The notes: generated from the sequence alone by a model not told the origin. A stretch of DNA of 32,504 bases from an uncultured Clostridia bacterium (GCA_944387555.1 CALXFH010000015.1:1-32504), one strand, 5' to 3'; positions 1-8,081 are shown, counted from the stretch's first letter. Made by a program: numbers and translations.

Positions 1-125
1 GTATGGTTAATTGTGCAATTTAATTATATAGATTAAATTTTTATATAGTTTTGTTTCACATCATTGACACAACAACATGCTAATATAATTTTATTTGCAT
101 TTATATAGCTTTTAAAAATTTAATG

Positions 126-134
126 TGATATAAT
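126..134 (+). promoter_or_regulatory. Extended -10 promoter candidate for the cation efflux gene
   Basis: The sequence TGATATAAT at 126-134 fits an extended -10 (TGn followed by TATAAT). No good -35 lies at the right distance. A second TATAAT at 84-89 has TTGACA at 64-69, but the spacer is only 14 bases. The rest of 1-225 is AT-rich, with no gene seen. It ends in two Shine-Dalgarno-like AGGAG motifs near 205-217. Confidence 0.4.
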
Positions 135-225
135 AATAATGTTTATTTTAAAATATTCTAATTTAATAAAAAACAATAATATAATAATTATAATATATTT
201 ATTTAGGAGTTTAGGAGAAATGATT

Positions 226-1096
226 ATGGAAAATAATGATGAAAAATTTATTGTAACAAAAAGAGCTGGAATTTTAGGTATGGCTCGGAAATGTTTTTTT
301 GTTAATTATTAAAGCAAGTATTGGATTTTTATGTAGAAGCCAAGCTATGATTGCAGATAGTTTTAATAGTGCTGGAGATATTTTTGCTTCTCTTATGACT
401 TTTATTGGAAACCGTATTGCAAGTGTTCCAAATGATGAGGACCATAACTTAGGACATGGAAAAGCTGAATACATCTTTTCTATGTTTATAAGTATAGCAA
501 TGATACTGGTTGCAGCAAAGTTACTTTTTGACTCTATCTCAAGCCTAGTATCAGGAGATAAACTTTCATTTTCTTGGTTTTTAATATTAGTTTGTATAAT
601 TACAATTGTAACTAAATTTTCTTTATATTTATATACTCATTCTGTGAACAAGAAACATCCAAGTATTTTACTTGAGGCAAATATGAAAGACCACAGAAAT
701 GACTGTATTATAACTACTTTTACACTAATTTCTGTAATACTTACTCTTTTTGGTATATATTGGTTTGATGGAGTTGTAGGTATTGGTATTTCTTTATGGA
801 TATGCTATACAGGAATTACAATTTTTATTGAAAGTTATAATGTTTTAATGGATATTAGCGTAGATAGTAAAACTAAAGATCTAATTTTAGAAATAGCACA
901 TAGCTTTAAAGAAATTCAAGATGTAAAAGACATTGTTTCAACTCCTGTTGGAGATAAATATTTAGTTTTTATTACAATTGGTTTAGATGGTAATATGACA
1001 ACTTTTGAAAGCCATCATTTAGCAGACGAATTGGAAAAATCTGTTACTAAATTAGATAATATATATAAAACAGTTGTACACGTTGAGCCACAATAA
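226..1096 (+). CDS. Cation diffusion facilitator (cation efflux) transporter, requires +1 frameshift at CGG
   Basis: Membrane transporter of the CDF family, which exports divalent metals such as Zn, Mn or Fe in exchange for protons. The main reading frame carries the family's second-helix metal motif (IADSFNSAGD), a second HxxxD-type motif (EANMKDHRNDCI), several membrane helices and a C-terminal cytoplasmic domain. ATG 226 follows AGGAG by about 8 bases and encodes MENNDEKFIVTKRAGILG, a typical CDF start. That frame stops at TAA near 310. Skipping one base at the CGG codon 286-288 gives GMAGNVFLLIIKASIGF, joining the N-terminus to the rest and giving 289 residues, a normal family length. Without the shift, only a TTG-started fragment from 299 would lack the first half-helix. 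Substrate metal is not predictable. A bidirectional terminator follows. Confidence 0.85.
286..288 (+). other. Putative +1 frameshift site (CGG codon 21)
   Basis: Zero frame reads GCT CGG AAA and reaches a stop eight codons after CGG. Skipping C286 reads GCT GGA AAT and enters the long transporter frame. The decoded residue is Gly. This is the only in-frame CGG in the gene. Confidence 0.75.
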
Positions 1097-1123
1097 AAGG
1101 AGCCTATTGCTCCTTTTATTTTA
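1095..1123 (+). terminator. Bidirectional intrinsic terminator
   Basis: A perfect 9-bp stem (AAAAGGAGC at 1095-1103, GCTCCTTTT at 1109-1117) with a 5-base loop is followed by a T-rich tail. It sits between two converging genes, and the A/T-rich base of the stem can serve both strands. Confidence 0.85.
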
Positions 1124-1138
1124 TAAATAACAATTATT

Positions 1139-2395
1139 TTATTCTCCTCTTTGATTTGGCTCCATCATTTGTTCTTCAAACTCTTCATCAATCTCGTTTA
1201 CTACTTCTTCTGGAGTTTTTTCTAAATCCTGATTTTGTCTTTCTAAATATACTTCTCTTGCATGCTCTTTATCTGGATTTCCATTATCCATTCTAAATCC
1301 CCATCTTATTGCAAGCTCATCAAAATCTAATTCCGTTCCGTCTTCTAAAACAACGCCCTCTTCTGCATGTACATGTGATTTAGTAGTCTCATCACCATCT
1401 ACATCTCTTTCGTCCATTTTATCCCTACTTGGGTCTGGATGTTTCTTTGCTTCTTCTATATTCATTTCTACTGTATCTTCTCCATTTTCTTCATATTCTC
1501 CAATTACACTTCTTGTGCTTGTATCTGTTGCAAATGTTGTGTTCTCTGCTCTTAATTGTACTCCCATTACTTCTGTAGAATCTCTTGCTTCTTCTCCTAT
1601 ATTTATCTCTATTCTTCCCATTTCTCTGTTATCAATTTGTATAATCTTATTTCCAAATTGATATTCACTTAAAACTGCGTCTTTTTCAACTCTTCCTTCA
1701 GTATCTACTTGATAGCTTTCCCTAGTTGGGTCATTTCCTACGCTACCTCTTTGTTCTAATTCTGGAATATATTTAGAAAGTGGTTCTACTTTTCCATCTT
1801 TTCCTATTGCAACTAGTGAATATCTAGTAGATAAATCAGCATAATGTTTTCCTTTTGCATCTTGCAAATCACTCATTTGATATGACTCAATAACGCCAAT
1901 TCTATCTATGTCTTGTGGAAGCCCCATCCATTTTCTTACATCATGCATATCATTTGCTCTTTCGTCTAAGTCTACAGATTGCTTTACATTTACATCTTTT
2001 TCAGTTGAAGTTTTATCTTCCTCTACATCATCTTCTTTTGTTTCTTTCTTTTCATCTTCTGGATTTTCCTTTTCGGTATCATCCAATTTTACAGTAGTTA
2101 CACTTTTTACTCTTTCTTCTCTTTCTCCAAATTCTCTCATATATGTATCAATCTCTTTTGATAATTCTCCCTCTTGCTCTACTTCTTCCCTTGGTAATCT
2201 ATCTATTGCATCTTTTATCTGATTTGATAATTCATTACCAAGTGTATTTTGTAGCATTAAAATATTATCTTCCATAACATCTGTATCTAATACACCTATT
2301 TTCTCATTTCCTATATAATATTCATATAAATCTTCTCTTCCTGGTTTCTTTACAACTGTTACTGCAATATCTTTACCATCTAAATTAATTAACAT
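1139..2395 (-). CDS. Unknown highly acidic protein (418 aa)
   Basis: Not recognised. The protein has no signal peptide or membrane helix. Residues about 1-75 look folded and begin MLINLDGKDIAVTVVKK. Residues about 75-150 are a low-complexity, highly charged Glu/Lys/Asp linker. The C-terminal 250 residues form a mixed region rich in Glu and Asp that includes LDFDELAIRWGFRMDNGN. The start is supported by TTAGGAGATGATT before ATG. It begins only 11 bases downstream of the rimO stop, so it is probably the last gene of the pth-RNase G-rimO transcript. A cytoplasmic or nucleoid/ribosome-associated role is possible, but nothing in the sequence shows it. Confidence 0.7.
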   Translation of the reverse strand: MLINLDGKDIAVTVVKKPGREDLYEYYIGNEKIGVLDTDVMEDNILMLQNTLGNELSNQIKDAIDRLPREEVEQEGELSKEIDTYMREFGEREERVKSVTTVKLDDTEKENPEDEKKETKEDDVEEDKTSTEKDVNVKQSVDLDERANDMHDVRKWMGLPQDIDRIGVIESYQMSDLQDAKGKHYADLSTRYSLVAIGKDGKVEPLSKYIPELEQRGSVGNDPTRESYQVDTEGRVEKDAVLSEYQFGNKIIQIDNREMGRIEINIGEEARDSTEVMGVQLRAENTTFATDTSTRSVIGEYEENGEDTVEMNIEEAKKHPDPSRDKMDERDVDGDETTKSHVHAEEGVVLEDGTELDFDELAIRWGFRMDNGNPDKEHAREVYLERQNQDLEKTPEEVVNEIDEEFEEQMMEPNQRGE

Positions 2396-2406
2396 ATAAT
2401 CATCTC

Positions 2407-3774
2407 CTAAATGATCTCACCTATTAAATCATAACTATTTACATCTAATATCTTGCAATTTACAAATTTATTTATTAGGTCTTTTTCTTTTAATTTATCA
2501 TCATTTTTAATATATACTAAACCATCTATATCTGGGACATTTTCAATTGTTCTTCCAACATAATATTTATTATCAAATGAAATATCTTCTATTAATACTT
2601 CATAAGTTTTACCTATTTTCTTTTCTAAGTTTTCTTTAGATATTTCTTGTTGTTCTTTCATTATTTTATTGTATCTTGAAGTTTTAGTATTTCCATGTAT
2701 TTGACCTTCCATTCTTGCTGCTGGTGTTCCGTCTTCTTTAGAATATTTAAATACTCCTAATTTATCAAATTTAGCTGTTTTTACAAATTCTAATAACTCA
2801 TTAAATTCTTCCTTTGTCTCGCCTGGAAAACCTACCATTAGACTTGTCCTTAATGTTACATTTGGTATTTTATTTCTTATTTTAGAAATAAGCTCTATTA
2901 TTTGTTGTTTACTTGTTTTTCTATTCATTCTCTTTAAAACTGTATCTGATATATGTTGAATTGGTATATCAAAGTATTTGGCAATTTTAGGATTTGTAGC
3001 TACTAAATCTATTAATTCATCTGTTATACCTTCTGGATAAGAATATAAAAATCTAATCCATTTAATACCATCTATTTTACTTATTTCTTCTAGTAAATTT
3101 GCTAAAGAGTTTTTACCATATATATCAAGACCATATTTTGTAGTATCTTGTGCAATTACTATTAATTCCTTTATTCCTTTTTTAGCTAAACCTTTTGCTT
3201 CTTCTAATATATCCTCTTTTTTTCTACTAACAAAAGGACCTCTTATATATGGAATTGCACAATATGTACATCTATTGCTACATCCTTCACCTATTTTTGA
3301 ATATGCAAAATTTTCTCCTGTAGTTACTGTTCTATCTAAATATTCTTCTTGTGAGAACATAGGCATTGGTGGAATTTCAGATATTTTAGTTATTTTCTTT
3401 GTTTTAGATTTCTCTACAATATCTCTTTTTACTAAATCATCTATTTTATCCCAAAGAATATCATATTCATCAAGCTTTATCCATAAATCCACTTCTGGAA
3501 GTAATTTTATTAATTCATCATAATACCTTTGAACTAAGCATCCCATTACAACTAGATATCTACATCTTTTTTCTTTATATTCTGCCATTTCTAGAATTGT
3601 ATTTATTGCTTCTTCTTTTGCTGAGTCAATAAATCCACAGGTATTAATAACTATTATATCTGCCTTTGTTTCATCATTTACTATATTAAATTTATGCTCT
3701 TTAAATTTTCCAATTGTTATTTCTGTGTCTATTAAATTTTTACTACATCCTAGTGATATAAATCCTACGTTCAT
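2407..3774 (-). CDS. rimO: Ribosomal protein S12 methylthiotransferase RimO
   Basis: Radical SAM enzyme that adds a methylthio group to an aspartate of ribosomal protein S12. The N-terminal UPF0004 domain is visible (FISLGCSKNLIDTE, with further cysteines in INTCGF and VMGCLVQRY) and supplies the auxiliary Fe-S cluster. The radical SAM motif CxxxCxxC is in GEGCSNRCTYCAIPYIRGP, and a C-terminal TRAM-like segment follows (about residues 390-455). The IRGPF/SR context after the motif and the SLGCSKN start favour RimO over its tRNA relative MiaB. Length of 455 residues is normal. AAGGAGTAAGGA precedes ATG. It is the third gene of the pth operon, so it links ribosome modification with peptidyl-tRNA recycling and RNA processing. 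Confidence 0.93.
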   Translation of the reverse strand: MNVGFISLGCSKNLIDTEITIGKFKEHKFNIVNDETKADIIVINTCGFIDSAKEEAINTILEMAEYKEKRCRYLVVMGCLVQRYYDELIKLLPEVDLWIKLDEYDILWDKIDDLVKRDIVEKSKTKKITKISEIPPMPMFSQEEYLDRTVTTGENFAYSKIGEGCSNRCTYCAIPYIRGPFVSRKKEDILEEAKGLAKKGIKELIVIAQDTTKYGLDIYGKNSLANLLEEISKIDGIKWIRFLYSYPEGITDELIDLVATNPKIAKYFDIPIQHISDTVLKRMNRKTSKQQIIELISKIRNKIPNVTLRTSLMVGFPGETKEEFNELLEFVKTAKFDKLGVFKYSKEDGTPAARMEGQIHGNTKTSRYNKIMKEQQEISKENLEKKIGKTYEVLIEDISFDNKYYVGRTIENVPDIDGLVYIKNDDKLKEKDLINKFVNCKILDVNSYDLIGEII

Positions 3775-3824
3775 TCCTTACTCCTTTTTTGAGACCAAAA
3801 GACCTGGACCCCTACCCAAAATTC

Positions 3825-5009
3825 TTACTCTTTATGACTACATATATGTTTTCTTGTCATTTCCATTAAATCCAACTTTGTAAATCCTTCTACTTGTGTT
3901 TTTGTTCTATCTTTCTTTAATTCCTCTTTTAGTAATTCTACTATTTTATCTTTATCTTCGTTATTTTGCATGTCTATATAATCAATAATAATTATTCCAC
4001 CGGTATCACGTAATCTTATTTGTTTTGCAATTTCTACAGTTGCTTCTTTATTTACTTTAAATATCGTTTGTTCTAGATTTTTATTTCCTGTGTATTTTCC
4101 AGTGTTTACATCTATTGCTGTTAATGCTTCTGTTTTATCTATTGTTATAAATCCTCCACATTTAAGCCATACTTTTCTATTTTTTGATTTTTCTATTTGC
4201 TTTTCTATATCATATATATCAAAGATATCTTCCTTTTCTCTTAATTCTACTTTTATATCTTTATATTCTGGCCTTTCTTTTAATTTTCCTTCAATTTCTT
4301 CTAGTTCTTTTTTATCATTTACTATTATTCTTTCAATTTTATTTTCTACTAAGTCCATTAATATTTTTTCTAAAATATCTTCACTCTTATATAAAAGCTT
4401 TGGTCTATTATTATTAGGGTCTACACTTGTCTTTGTTATTTTATTCCATTTAGCTTCTATCTTCTTTATATCTTCTATTATTTCTTTTTCTTTTCCTTCT
4501 GCTGATGTTCTAATTATAGCTCCATTATTAGGACTTAAATTTTCTTTTACTAATTTTATTAGTCTTTCTTGTTCTTTTTTATCTTCTATTTTTTGTGAAA
4601 TTGTTACTATATTAGTATTTGGCATAAGAACAACATACTTACTAGGCAAGTTTATGTGTGTAGATACTCTTGCTCCTTTTTTTTCATTACTATCTTTTTT
4701 TACTTGTACTAATATTTTTTGATTTGGTTTTAATATATCTTTTATATTTATGCTTGTATCTACTTTTTCTTTTGTCTCATCCACTTTTGGTAAAACATCT
4801 TTTAGATGTATGAAACTATTTTTTTCTGTTCCTATATTTACAAACGCTGCTTGCATCCCTTCTATTATGTCTTTTACTATTCCTATATAAATATTTCCTT
4901 CTTTTCTTGTTTCCTTATTATCATCTTCATAATATTCTATTAATATTCCATTTTCTACTAAAGCTATTTCTTTATTATCTTTATTTTTTCGTACAAATAT
5001 TTCTGTCAT
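3825..5009 (-). CDS. Ribonuclease E/G family protein, short form
   Basis: Endoribonuclease of the RNase E/G family, acting in rRNA and mRNA processing. The N-terminal S1-like domain (about 30-120) contains GNIYIGIVKDIIEGMQAAFVN. The catalytic DNase I-like region has the two expected metal-binding aspartate motifs, ALTAIDVNTGKYTG and GIIIIDYIDMQN. The protein ends soon after LDLMEMTRKHICSHKE (394 residues). The usual downstream CPxCxG-type zinc-link and small domain are missing, so it may not tetramerise through zinc like E. coli RNase E. The stop codon shows no nearby CGG, so this end looks genuine. AAGGAAGGTAAAA precedes ATG. It lies between pth and rimO in the same orientation. Confidence 0.9.
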   Translation of the reverse strand: MTEIFVRKNKDNKEIALVENGILIEYYEDDNKETRKEGNIYIGIVKDIIEGMQAAFVNIGTEKNSFIHLKDVLPKVDETKEKVDTSINIKDILKPNQKILVQVKKDSNEKKGARVSTHINLPSKYVVLMPNTNIVTISQKIEDKKEQERLIKLVKENLSPNNGAIIRTSAEGKEKEIIEDIKKIEAKWNKITKTSVDPNNNRPKLLYKSEDILEKILMDLVENKIERIIVNDKKELEEIEGKLKERPEYKDIKVELREKEDIFDIYDIEKQIEKSKNRKVWLKCGGFITIDKTEALTAIDVNTGKYTGNKNLEQTIFKVNKEATVEIAKQIRLRDTGGIIIIDYIDMQNNEDKDKIVELLKEELKKDRTKTQVEGFTKLDLMEMTRKHICSHKE

Positions 5010-5052
5010 TTTTACCTTCCTTTTTCTTTTTTTCTTCTTTTTTATTTTTCTT

Positions 5053-5604
5053 TTAATTAAATTTATTCATTGCATTATCTACGCCTGATTTTATTATTTC
5101 AACTGCTGCATCTTTTGCAAGCGAAGTTGATTTATCTAATATCTCTTTTTCTTCTTCTGGAATTGGTCCTATTACATACCTGACAAAATCTCCATCAAGA
5201 GGTTTTCCAATTCCTATTCTTATTCGTGGAAATTCTGTTCCTAAATAATGAACTACTGATTTCATTCCATTATGTGAGCCAGGATTTCCTTTTTTTCTTA
5301 TTTTTATTGTTCCTAAATCTATATCCATATCATCATAGATAACAATTATTTTATCATTTTCTATTTTATAGAAGTCAACAATTTCTTTAACACTTTCTCC
5401 ACTTAAGTTCATAAAAGTTTGTGGTTTTAAAAGTATTACTTTTTCTCCTTCAATAGTTCCTGTTCCATACAAACCTTTAAATTTTTTCTTATTTACTTCT
5501 ATATCATATTCCTTAGCTATTTTATTAACTGTATCAAATCCCATATTATGTCTTGTATTACTATAATCTTCCTCAGGATTTCCTAGTCCTACTATTAAAT
5601 ACAT
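5053..5604 (-). CDS. pth: Peptidyl-tRNA hydrolase
   Basis: Releases peptides from peptidyl-tRNA that has dropped off ribosomes. The N-terminus MYLIVGLGNPEEDYSNTRHNMGFD contains the catalytic His and the invariant Asn of bacterial Pth. Other family signatures are LLKPQTFMNLSGES, IVIYDDMDID and GSHNGMKS. At 183 residues it is full length. ATG is preceded by AGGAGAAGGAAA. It is the first gene of the operon that continues into RNase E/G and rimO. Two tandem sigma-A promoters lie upstream. If CGG causes frequent frameshifting or stalling here, Pth would be relevant to clearing failed peptidyl-tRNAs, but this is only inference. Confidence 0.95.
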   Translation of the reverse strand: MYLIVGLGNPEEDYSNTRHNMGFDTVNKIAKEYDIEVNKKKFKGLYGTGTIEGEKVILLKPQTFMNLSGESVKEIVDFYKIENDKIIVIYDDMDIDLGTIKIRKKGNPGSHNGMKSVVHYLGTEFPRIRIGIGKPLDGDFVRYVIGPIPEEEKEILDKSTSLAKDAAVEIIKSGVDNAMNKFN

Positions 5605-5642
5605 TTTCCTTCTCCTAAAAATATTTTTTATTATACTTATCT

Positions 5643-5671
5643 ATTTTACCTTGTTTTTAAGATTTTTTCAA
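5643..5671 (-). promoter_or_regulatory. Proximal sigma-A promoter of the pth operon
   Basis: On the minus strand, TTGAAA (5666-5671) and TAAAAT (5643-5648) are separated by 17 bases. It lies within the proximal copy of a 35-base direct repeat, about 40 bases upstream of the pth start. Confidence 0.6.
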
Positions 5672-5680
5672 GTATTTTAA
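5646..5680. repeat. Direct repeat copy 1 (promoter duplication)
   Basis: A 35-base segment matches 5792-5826 with about three mismatches (TTACCTTGTTTTTAAG versus TTACCTTATTTTTAAG at the start). Both copies carry a -35 and most of a -10 on the minus strand, so it appears to be a duplicated promoter. Confidence 0.75.
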
Positions 5681-5788
5681 TTGCTGTTTTTCTTGTTTTT
5701 TCCTGTTTTTTAGGGATGAAATCAAAAAAACAGCACTATACGACATAAAAATAATAATAAAAATGCTTCTTAGCTGTTTTAGGCTACA

Positions 5789-5817
5789 ATATTACCTTAT
5801 TTTTAAGGTTTTTTCAA
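5789..5817 (-). promoter_or_regulatory. Distal sigma-A promoter of the pth operon
   Basis: On the minus strand, TTGAAA (5812-5817) and TAATAT (5789-5794) are separated by 17 bases. It is within the second copy of the 35-base repeat. Its -35 lies next to the terminator-like hairpin of the upstream candidate RNA. Confidence 0.55.
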
Positions 5818-5826
5818 GCATTTTAA
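5792..5826. repeat. Direct repeat copy 2 (promoter duplication)
   Basis: Partner of 5646-5680, about 32 of 35 bases identical, same orientation, 146 bases apart. Confidence 0.75.
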
Positions 5827-5962
5827 AAGTGTTCCATAATTTTTACATTATAGAACACTTTTAAACCACTCCAACTCCAGAATCTTTCTTCACCTAAGAG
5901 GTGAGCGAAAAAATGGAAGTTCTTTTGCAATAAAATTCTTAGGTACTTCTTCAATCTTTTAC
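5825..5962 (-). ncRNA. Candidate small structured RNA upstream of pth, class unknown
   Basis: This fills much of the 495-base gene-free stretch 5605-6099. A strong sigma-A promoter is followed by about 135 bases with no ORF. The end has a 10-bp hairpin (AAAAGTGTTC at 5825-5834, GAACACTTTT at 5853-5862) that could act as a terminator. Inside, ACCTAAGA can pair with a downstream TCTTAGGT. The same downstream arm can instead form a local hairpin CACCT-CTT-AGGTG, so two mutually exclusive folds are possible. It could be an independent RNA or the far 5' leader of pth. I compared it mentally with 6S, 4.5S and T-box RNAs and could not assign it. Confidence 0.4.
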
Positions 5963-5968
5963 ACTGAA

Positions 5969-5997
5969 AGTATAACATTTATTTATTCCATTGTCAA
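5969..5997 (-). promoter_or_regulatory. Strong sigma-A promoter for the candidate small RNA
   Basis: On the minus strand, TTGACA (5992-5997), a 17-base spacer and TATACT (5969-5974). This is a near-consensus promoter. It fires away from spoVG toward pth, with no coding sequence for the next 350 bases. Confidence 0.7.
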
Positions 5998-6063
5998 TAT
6001 TTCTTTATTAATTTTTAAATGCTATTTTTTGACCCCGTCCCCCAAAACAGCATAATGGGCACA

Positions 6064-6087
6064 CAAAAAGCACCACTAAAGGTGCTT
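6064..6087 (-). terminator. Intrinsic terminator of spoVG
   Basis: On the minus strand, AAGCACC and GGTGCTT form a 7-bp stem with a 6-base loop and a run of T follows. It lies about 12 bases beyond the spoVG stop. Confidence 0.8.
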
Positions 6088-6099
6088 CTTATTTCTTTA

Positions 6100-6393
6100 T
6101 TATTCAGCTGAATCCTCTTTCTTTTCTGCTTGTTCTGGTTGATCTGCAGATTCATAAGCATCTAAGATAGCTTTTTGAATTTTCTCCCTTGTTTCAGCAT
6201 TGATTGGATGAGCTATATCTTTGAATTCTCCGTTTGGAGTTTTTCTGCTAGGCATAGCTATAAATAATCCATTTTGGCTTTCGATAACTTTAATATCATG
6301 TACTGCGAATTCGTTATCGAATGTTACAGAAGCAACAGCTTTCATTCTGTTCTCTGAATTTACTTTTCTTAAACGTACATCTGTGATTTGCAT
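6100..6393 (-). CDS. spoVG: Septation/sporulation regulator SpoVG
   Basis: Small RNA/DNA-binding regulator that affects cell division and sporulation in Firmicutes. The sequence [19 protein letters not shown], followed by [18 protein letters not shown] and [24 protein letters not shown], is diagnostic of the family. The last 15 residues are a charged Glu/Lys tail. The length of 97 residues is standard. The Shine-Dalgarno AAGGAAGG is unusually far (about 13 bases) from ATG, but this ATG is the only conserved start. The gene is monocistronic: it has its own sigma-H type promoter and a terminator. It is divergent from murC. Confidence 0.96.
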   Translation of the reverse strand: MQITDVRLRKVNSENRMKAVASVTFDNEFAVHDIKVIESQNGLFIAMPSRKTPNGEFKDIAHPINAETREKIQKAILDAYESADQPEQAEKKEDSAE

Positions 6394-6428
6394 TTTGCGT
6401 GCACCGCCTTCCTTAAGTTTTAAAAATT

Positions 6429-6457
6429 TTGTACATACCGTTTAATCTTATGTACAA
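6429..6457 (-). promoter_or_regulatory. 5'-terminal hairpin or operator at the spoVG transcript start
   Basis: A perfect 8-bp inverted repeat (TTGTACAT and ATGTACAA, 13 bases between). Its upstream edge coincides with the transcription start expected from the sigma-H promoter. The mRNA would therefore begin with a stem-loop, which could stabilise it; alternatively this is an operator. Confidence 0.55.
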
Positions 6458-6462
6458 TTATA

Positions 6463-6491
6463 TTATTCTTCATAAAAAATCTTTTTCCTTC
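6463..6491 (-). promoter_or_regulatory. Sigma-H type promoter of spoVG
   Basis: On the minus strand, GAAGGAAAA (6483-6491), an 11-base spacer and GAAGAATAA (6463-6471). These match the Bacillus sigma-H pattern RnAGGAwww / RnnGAAT with the usual spacing. spoVG is a classic sigma-H gene in B. subtilis, so the position also fits. Confidence 0.8.
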
Positions 6492-6591
6492 TTTTTTTTA
6501 CAAAAATTTAAAATTTATTAATTTAATTTTATTAATATTGTAACTTTTTTTATTTTTTTTAATAATATATATTACATTTTCGTGTAAACTC

Positions 6592-6620
6592 TTGAAATTT
6601 TCCCAAGATAATTATATAAT
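6592..6620 (+). promoter_or_regulatory. Sigma-A promoter of murC
   Basis: TTGAAA (6592-6597), a 17-base spacer and a perfect TATAAT (6615-6620), 28 bases before the murC start. Confidence 0.8.
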
Positions 6621-6647
6621 TCTATATCATAAAGAGGAGTGTTTATT

Positions 6648-8042
6648 ATGCCAAATATAGAACATATTAAAAAATATAAAAATATACATATGATAGGTAT
6701 TGGTGGAATTAGTATGAGTGGAATTGCAGCAATACTTCAAAATTGGGGCTTTAATGTTACAGGTTCTGATACTGCTGACTCTGAAGCTGTTCAATTATTA
6801 TTAAAAAAAGGAATTAAAGTTGTTATTGGTCATAGCATAGAAGATGTTGCAGGTTCTGATGTTGTGATTTATTCTGCTGCAATAAAACAAGATGACCCTG
6901 AAATGTTAGAAGCTAAAAGACTTGGAATTCCAACAATTGAAAGAGCTGATTTCTTAGGTGAAATTACTCGTTGTTATAAAGATACTATTTGTATTTCAGG
7001 GACACACGGAAAAACAACTACAACTTCTATGGTTTCTCTTTGCTTTTTAGAAGCTTTAAAAGATCCAAGTATTCAAGTAGGAGCTTTACTTAAACCTTTA
7101 AACGGAAATTACAGAGTTGGAAACAGTGAACATTTTATAATAGAAGCTTGTGAATATGTTGAAAGTTTCTTAAAATTTAGCCCTAAAGCCGAAATTATCT
7201 TAAATATTGATAATGACCATTTAGATTATTTTAAAACTTTTGACAATATCAAAAATGCATTTATCAAATATGTAAAACTTTTACCTAATGATGGTATATT
7301 AGTTACAAATGCTGATGATAAAAATTGTATGGACTTACCTAAATATACAAGTGCTAAAGTTTATACATATGGAATTAATAACCAAGATGCTGATTTTACA
7401 GCTAGAAATATTACTTTTGATGATGATGGTTTTCCAGAATTTGATGTATACTATAAAAACGAATTTTTTGTAAAATTACAACTTTCTGTACCTGGACGTC
7501 ATAATGTTTTAAATGCTTTAGCTTGTACTGCATTATGTACTGAATATGGTATTGAAAGAAAAGATATAGCTATTAGCTTAGAAAGATTTACAGGAGCACA
7601 TAGAAGGTTTGAGTTTAAAGGAAAAATAAATGGAACTTCTAGTGTTTATGATGATTATGCACATCACCCAACAGAAATCAAAGCAACATATAACTCACTT
7701 TCTAATAAGAAATATAATAAGTCATGGGTAATTTTCCAACCACATACATATAGTAGAACAAAAACTTTGTTAGATGATTTTGCAAATGCCCTAATTAACT
7801 TTGACCACATTATTGTTTTAGATATTTATGCTGCTAGAGAAAGAAATACTTATAATATTTCTTCTAAAGATTTAGTAGATAAAATTAAAGAATTAGGAAA
7901 AGATGCAAAATACATTCCTGATTTTGATGAATGTGTAAAATATGTTAAAGACAATATAGAGAAAAATGATATTGTTGTTACATTAGGTGCAGGAACTGTA
8001 ACAGAAATAGGACCTATGCTTGTTGATAACAGTAAAATCTAA
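6648..8042 (+). CDS. murC: UDP-N-acetylmuramate--L-alanine ligase
   Basis: Cytoplasmic peptidoglycan precursor enzyme that adds the first amino acid (L-Ala) to UDP-MurNAc, using ATP. Domains in order: N-terminal Rossmann UDP-binding domain (HMIGIGGISMSGIA), central ATPase with the P-loop SGTHGKTTTTSM, further family motifs (IEACEYVESF, NIDNDHLDYF, NVLNALA) and a C-terminal domain with YDDYAHHPTEIKAT. All are typical MurC motifs. I place the start at ATG 6648 because AGAGGAG lies 8 bases upstream, giving 464 residues. An earlier in-frame GTG at 6639 lies inside that ribosome site. It has its own promoter and terminator and no CGG codon. Confidence 0.95.
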   Translation: MPNIEHIKKYKNIHMIGIGGISMSGIAAILQNWGFNVTGSDTADSEAVQLLLKKGIKVVIGHSIEDVAGSDVVIYSAAIKQDDPEMLEAKRLGIPTIERADFLGEITRCYKDTICISGTHGKTTTTSMVSLCFLEALKDPSIQVGALLKPLNGNYRVGNSEHFIIEACEYVESFLKFSPKAEIILNIDNDHLDYFKTFDNIKNAFIKYVKLLPNDGILVTNADDKNCMDLPKYTSAKVYTYGINNQDADFTARNITFDDDGFPEFDVYYKNEFFVKLQLSVPGRHNVLNALACTALCTEYGIERKDIAISLERFTGAHRRFEFKGKINGTSSVYDDYAHHPTEIKATYNSLSNKKYNKSWVIFQPHTYSRTKTLLDDFANALINFDHIIVLDIYAARERNTYNISSKDLVDKIKELGKDAKYIPDFDECVKYVKDNIEKNDIVVTLGAGTVTEIGPMLVDNSKI

Positions 8043-8043
8043 C

Positions 8044-8081
8044 AAAATAGAGGAAGCTTAAGTTTCCTCTATTTTGTTTTT
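8044..8081 (+). terminator. Intrinsic terminator of murC
   Basis: A 12-bp perfect stem (AAAATAGAGGAA at 8044-8055, TTCCTCTATTTT at 8064-8075) is followed by GTTTTT. Confidence 0.9.

Noticed and set aside
64..89. TTGACA/TATAAT pair as the cation efflux promoter
   Set aside because: The spacer is only 14 bases; the extended -10 at 126-134 is preferred, though weakly.
5825..5962. Assignment of the pth-upstream RNA as 6S RNA, 4.5S RNA or a T-box
   Set aside because: I could not find the 6S closing stem, the SRP loop or the T-box sequence with confidence, so the class is left open.
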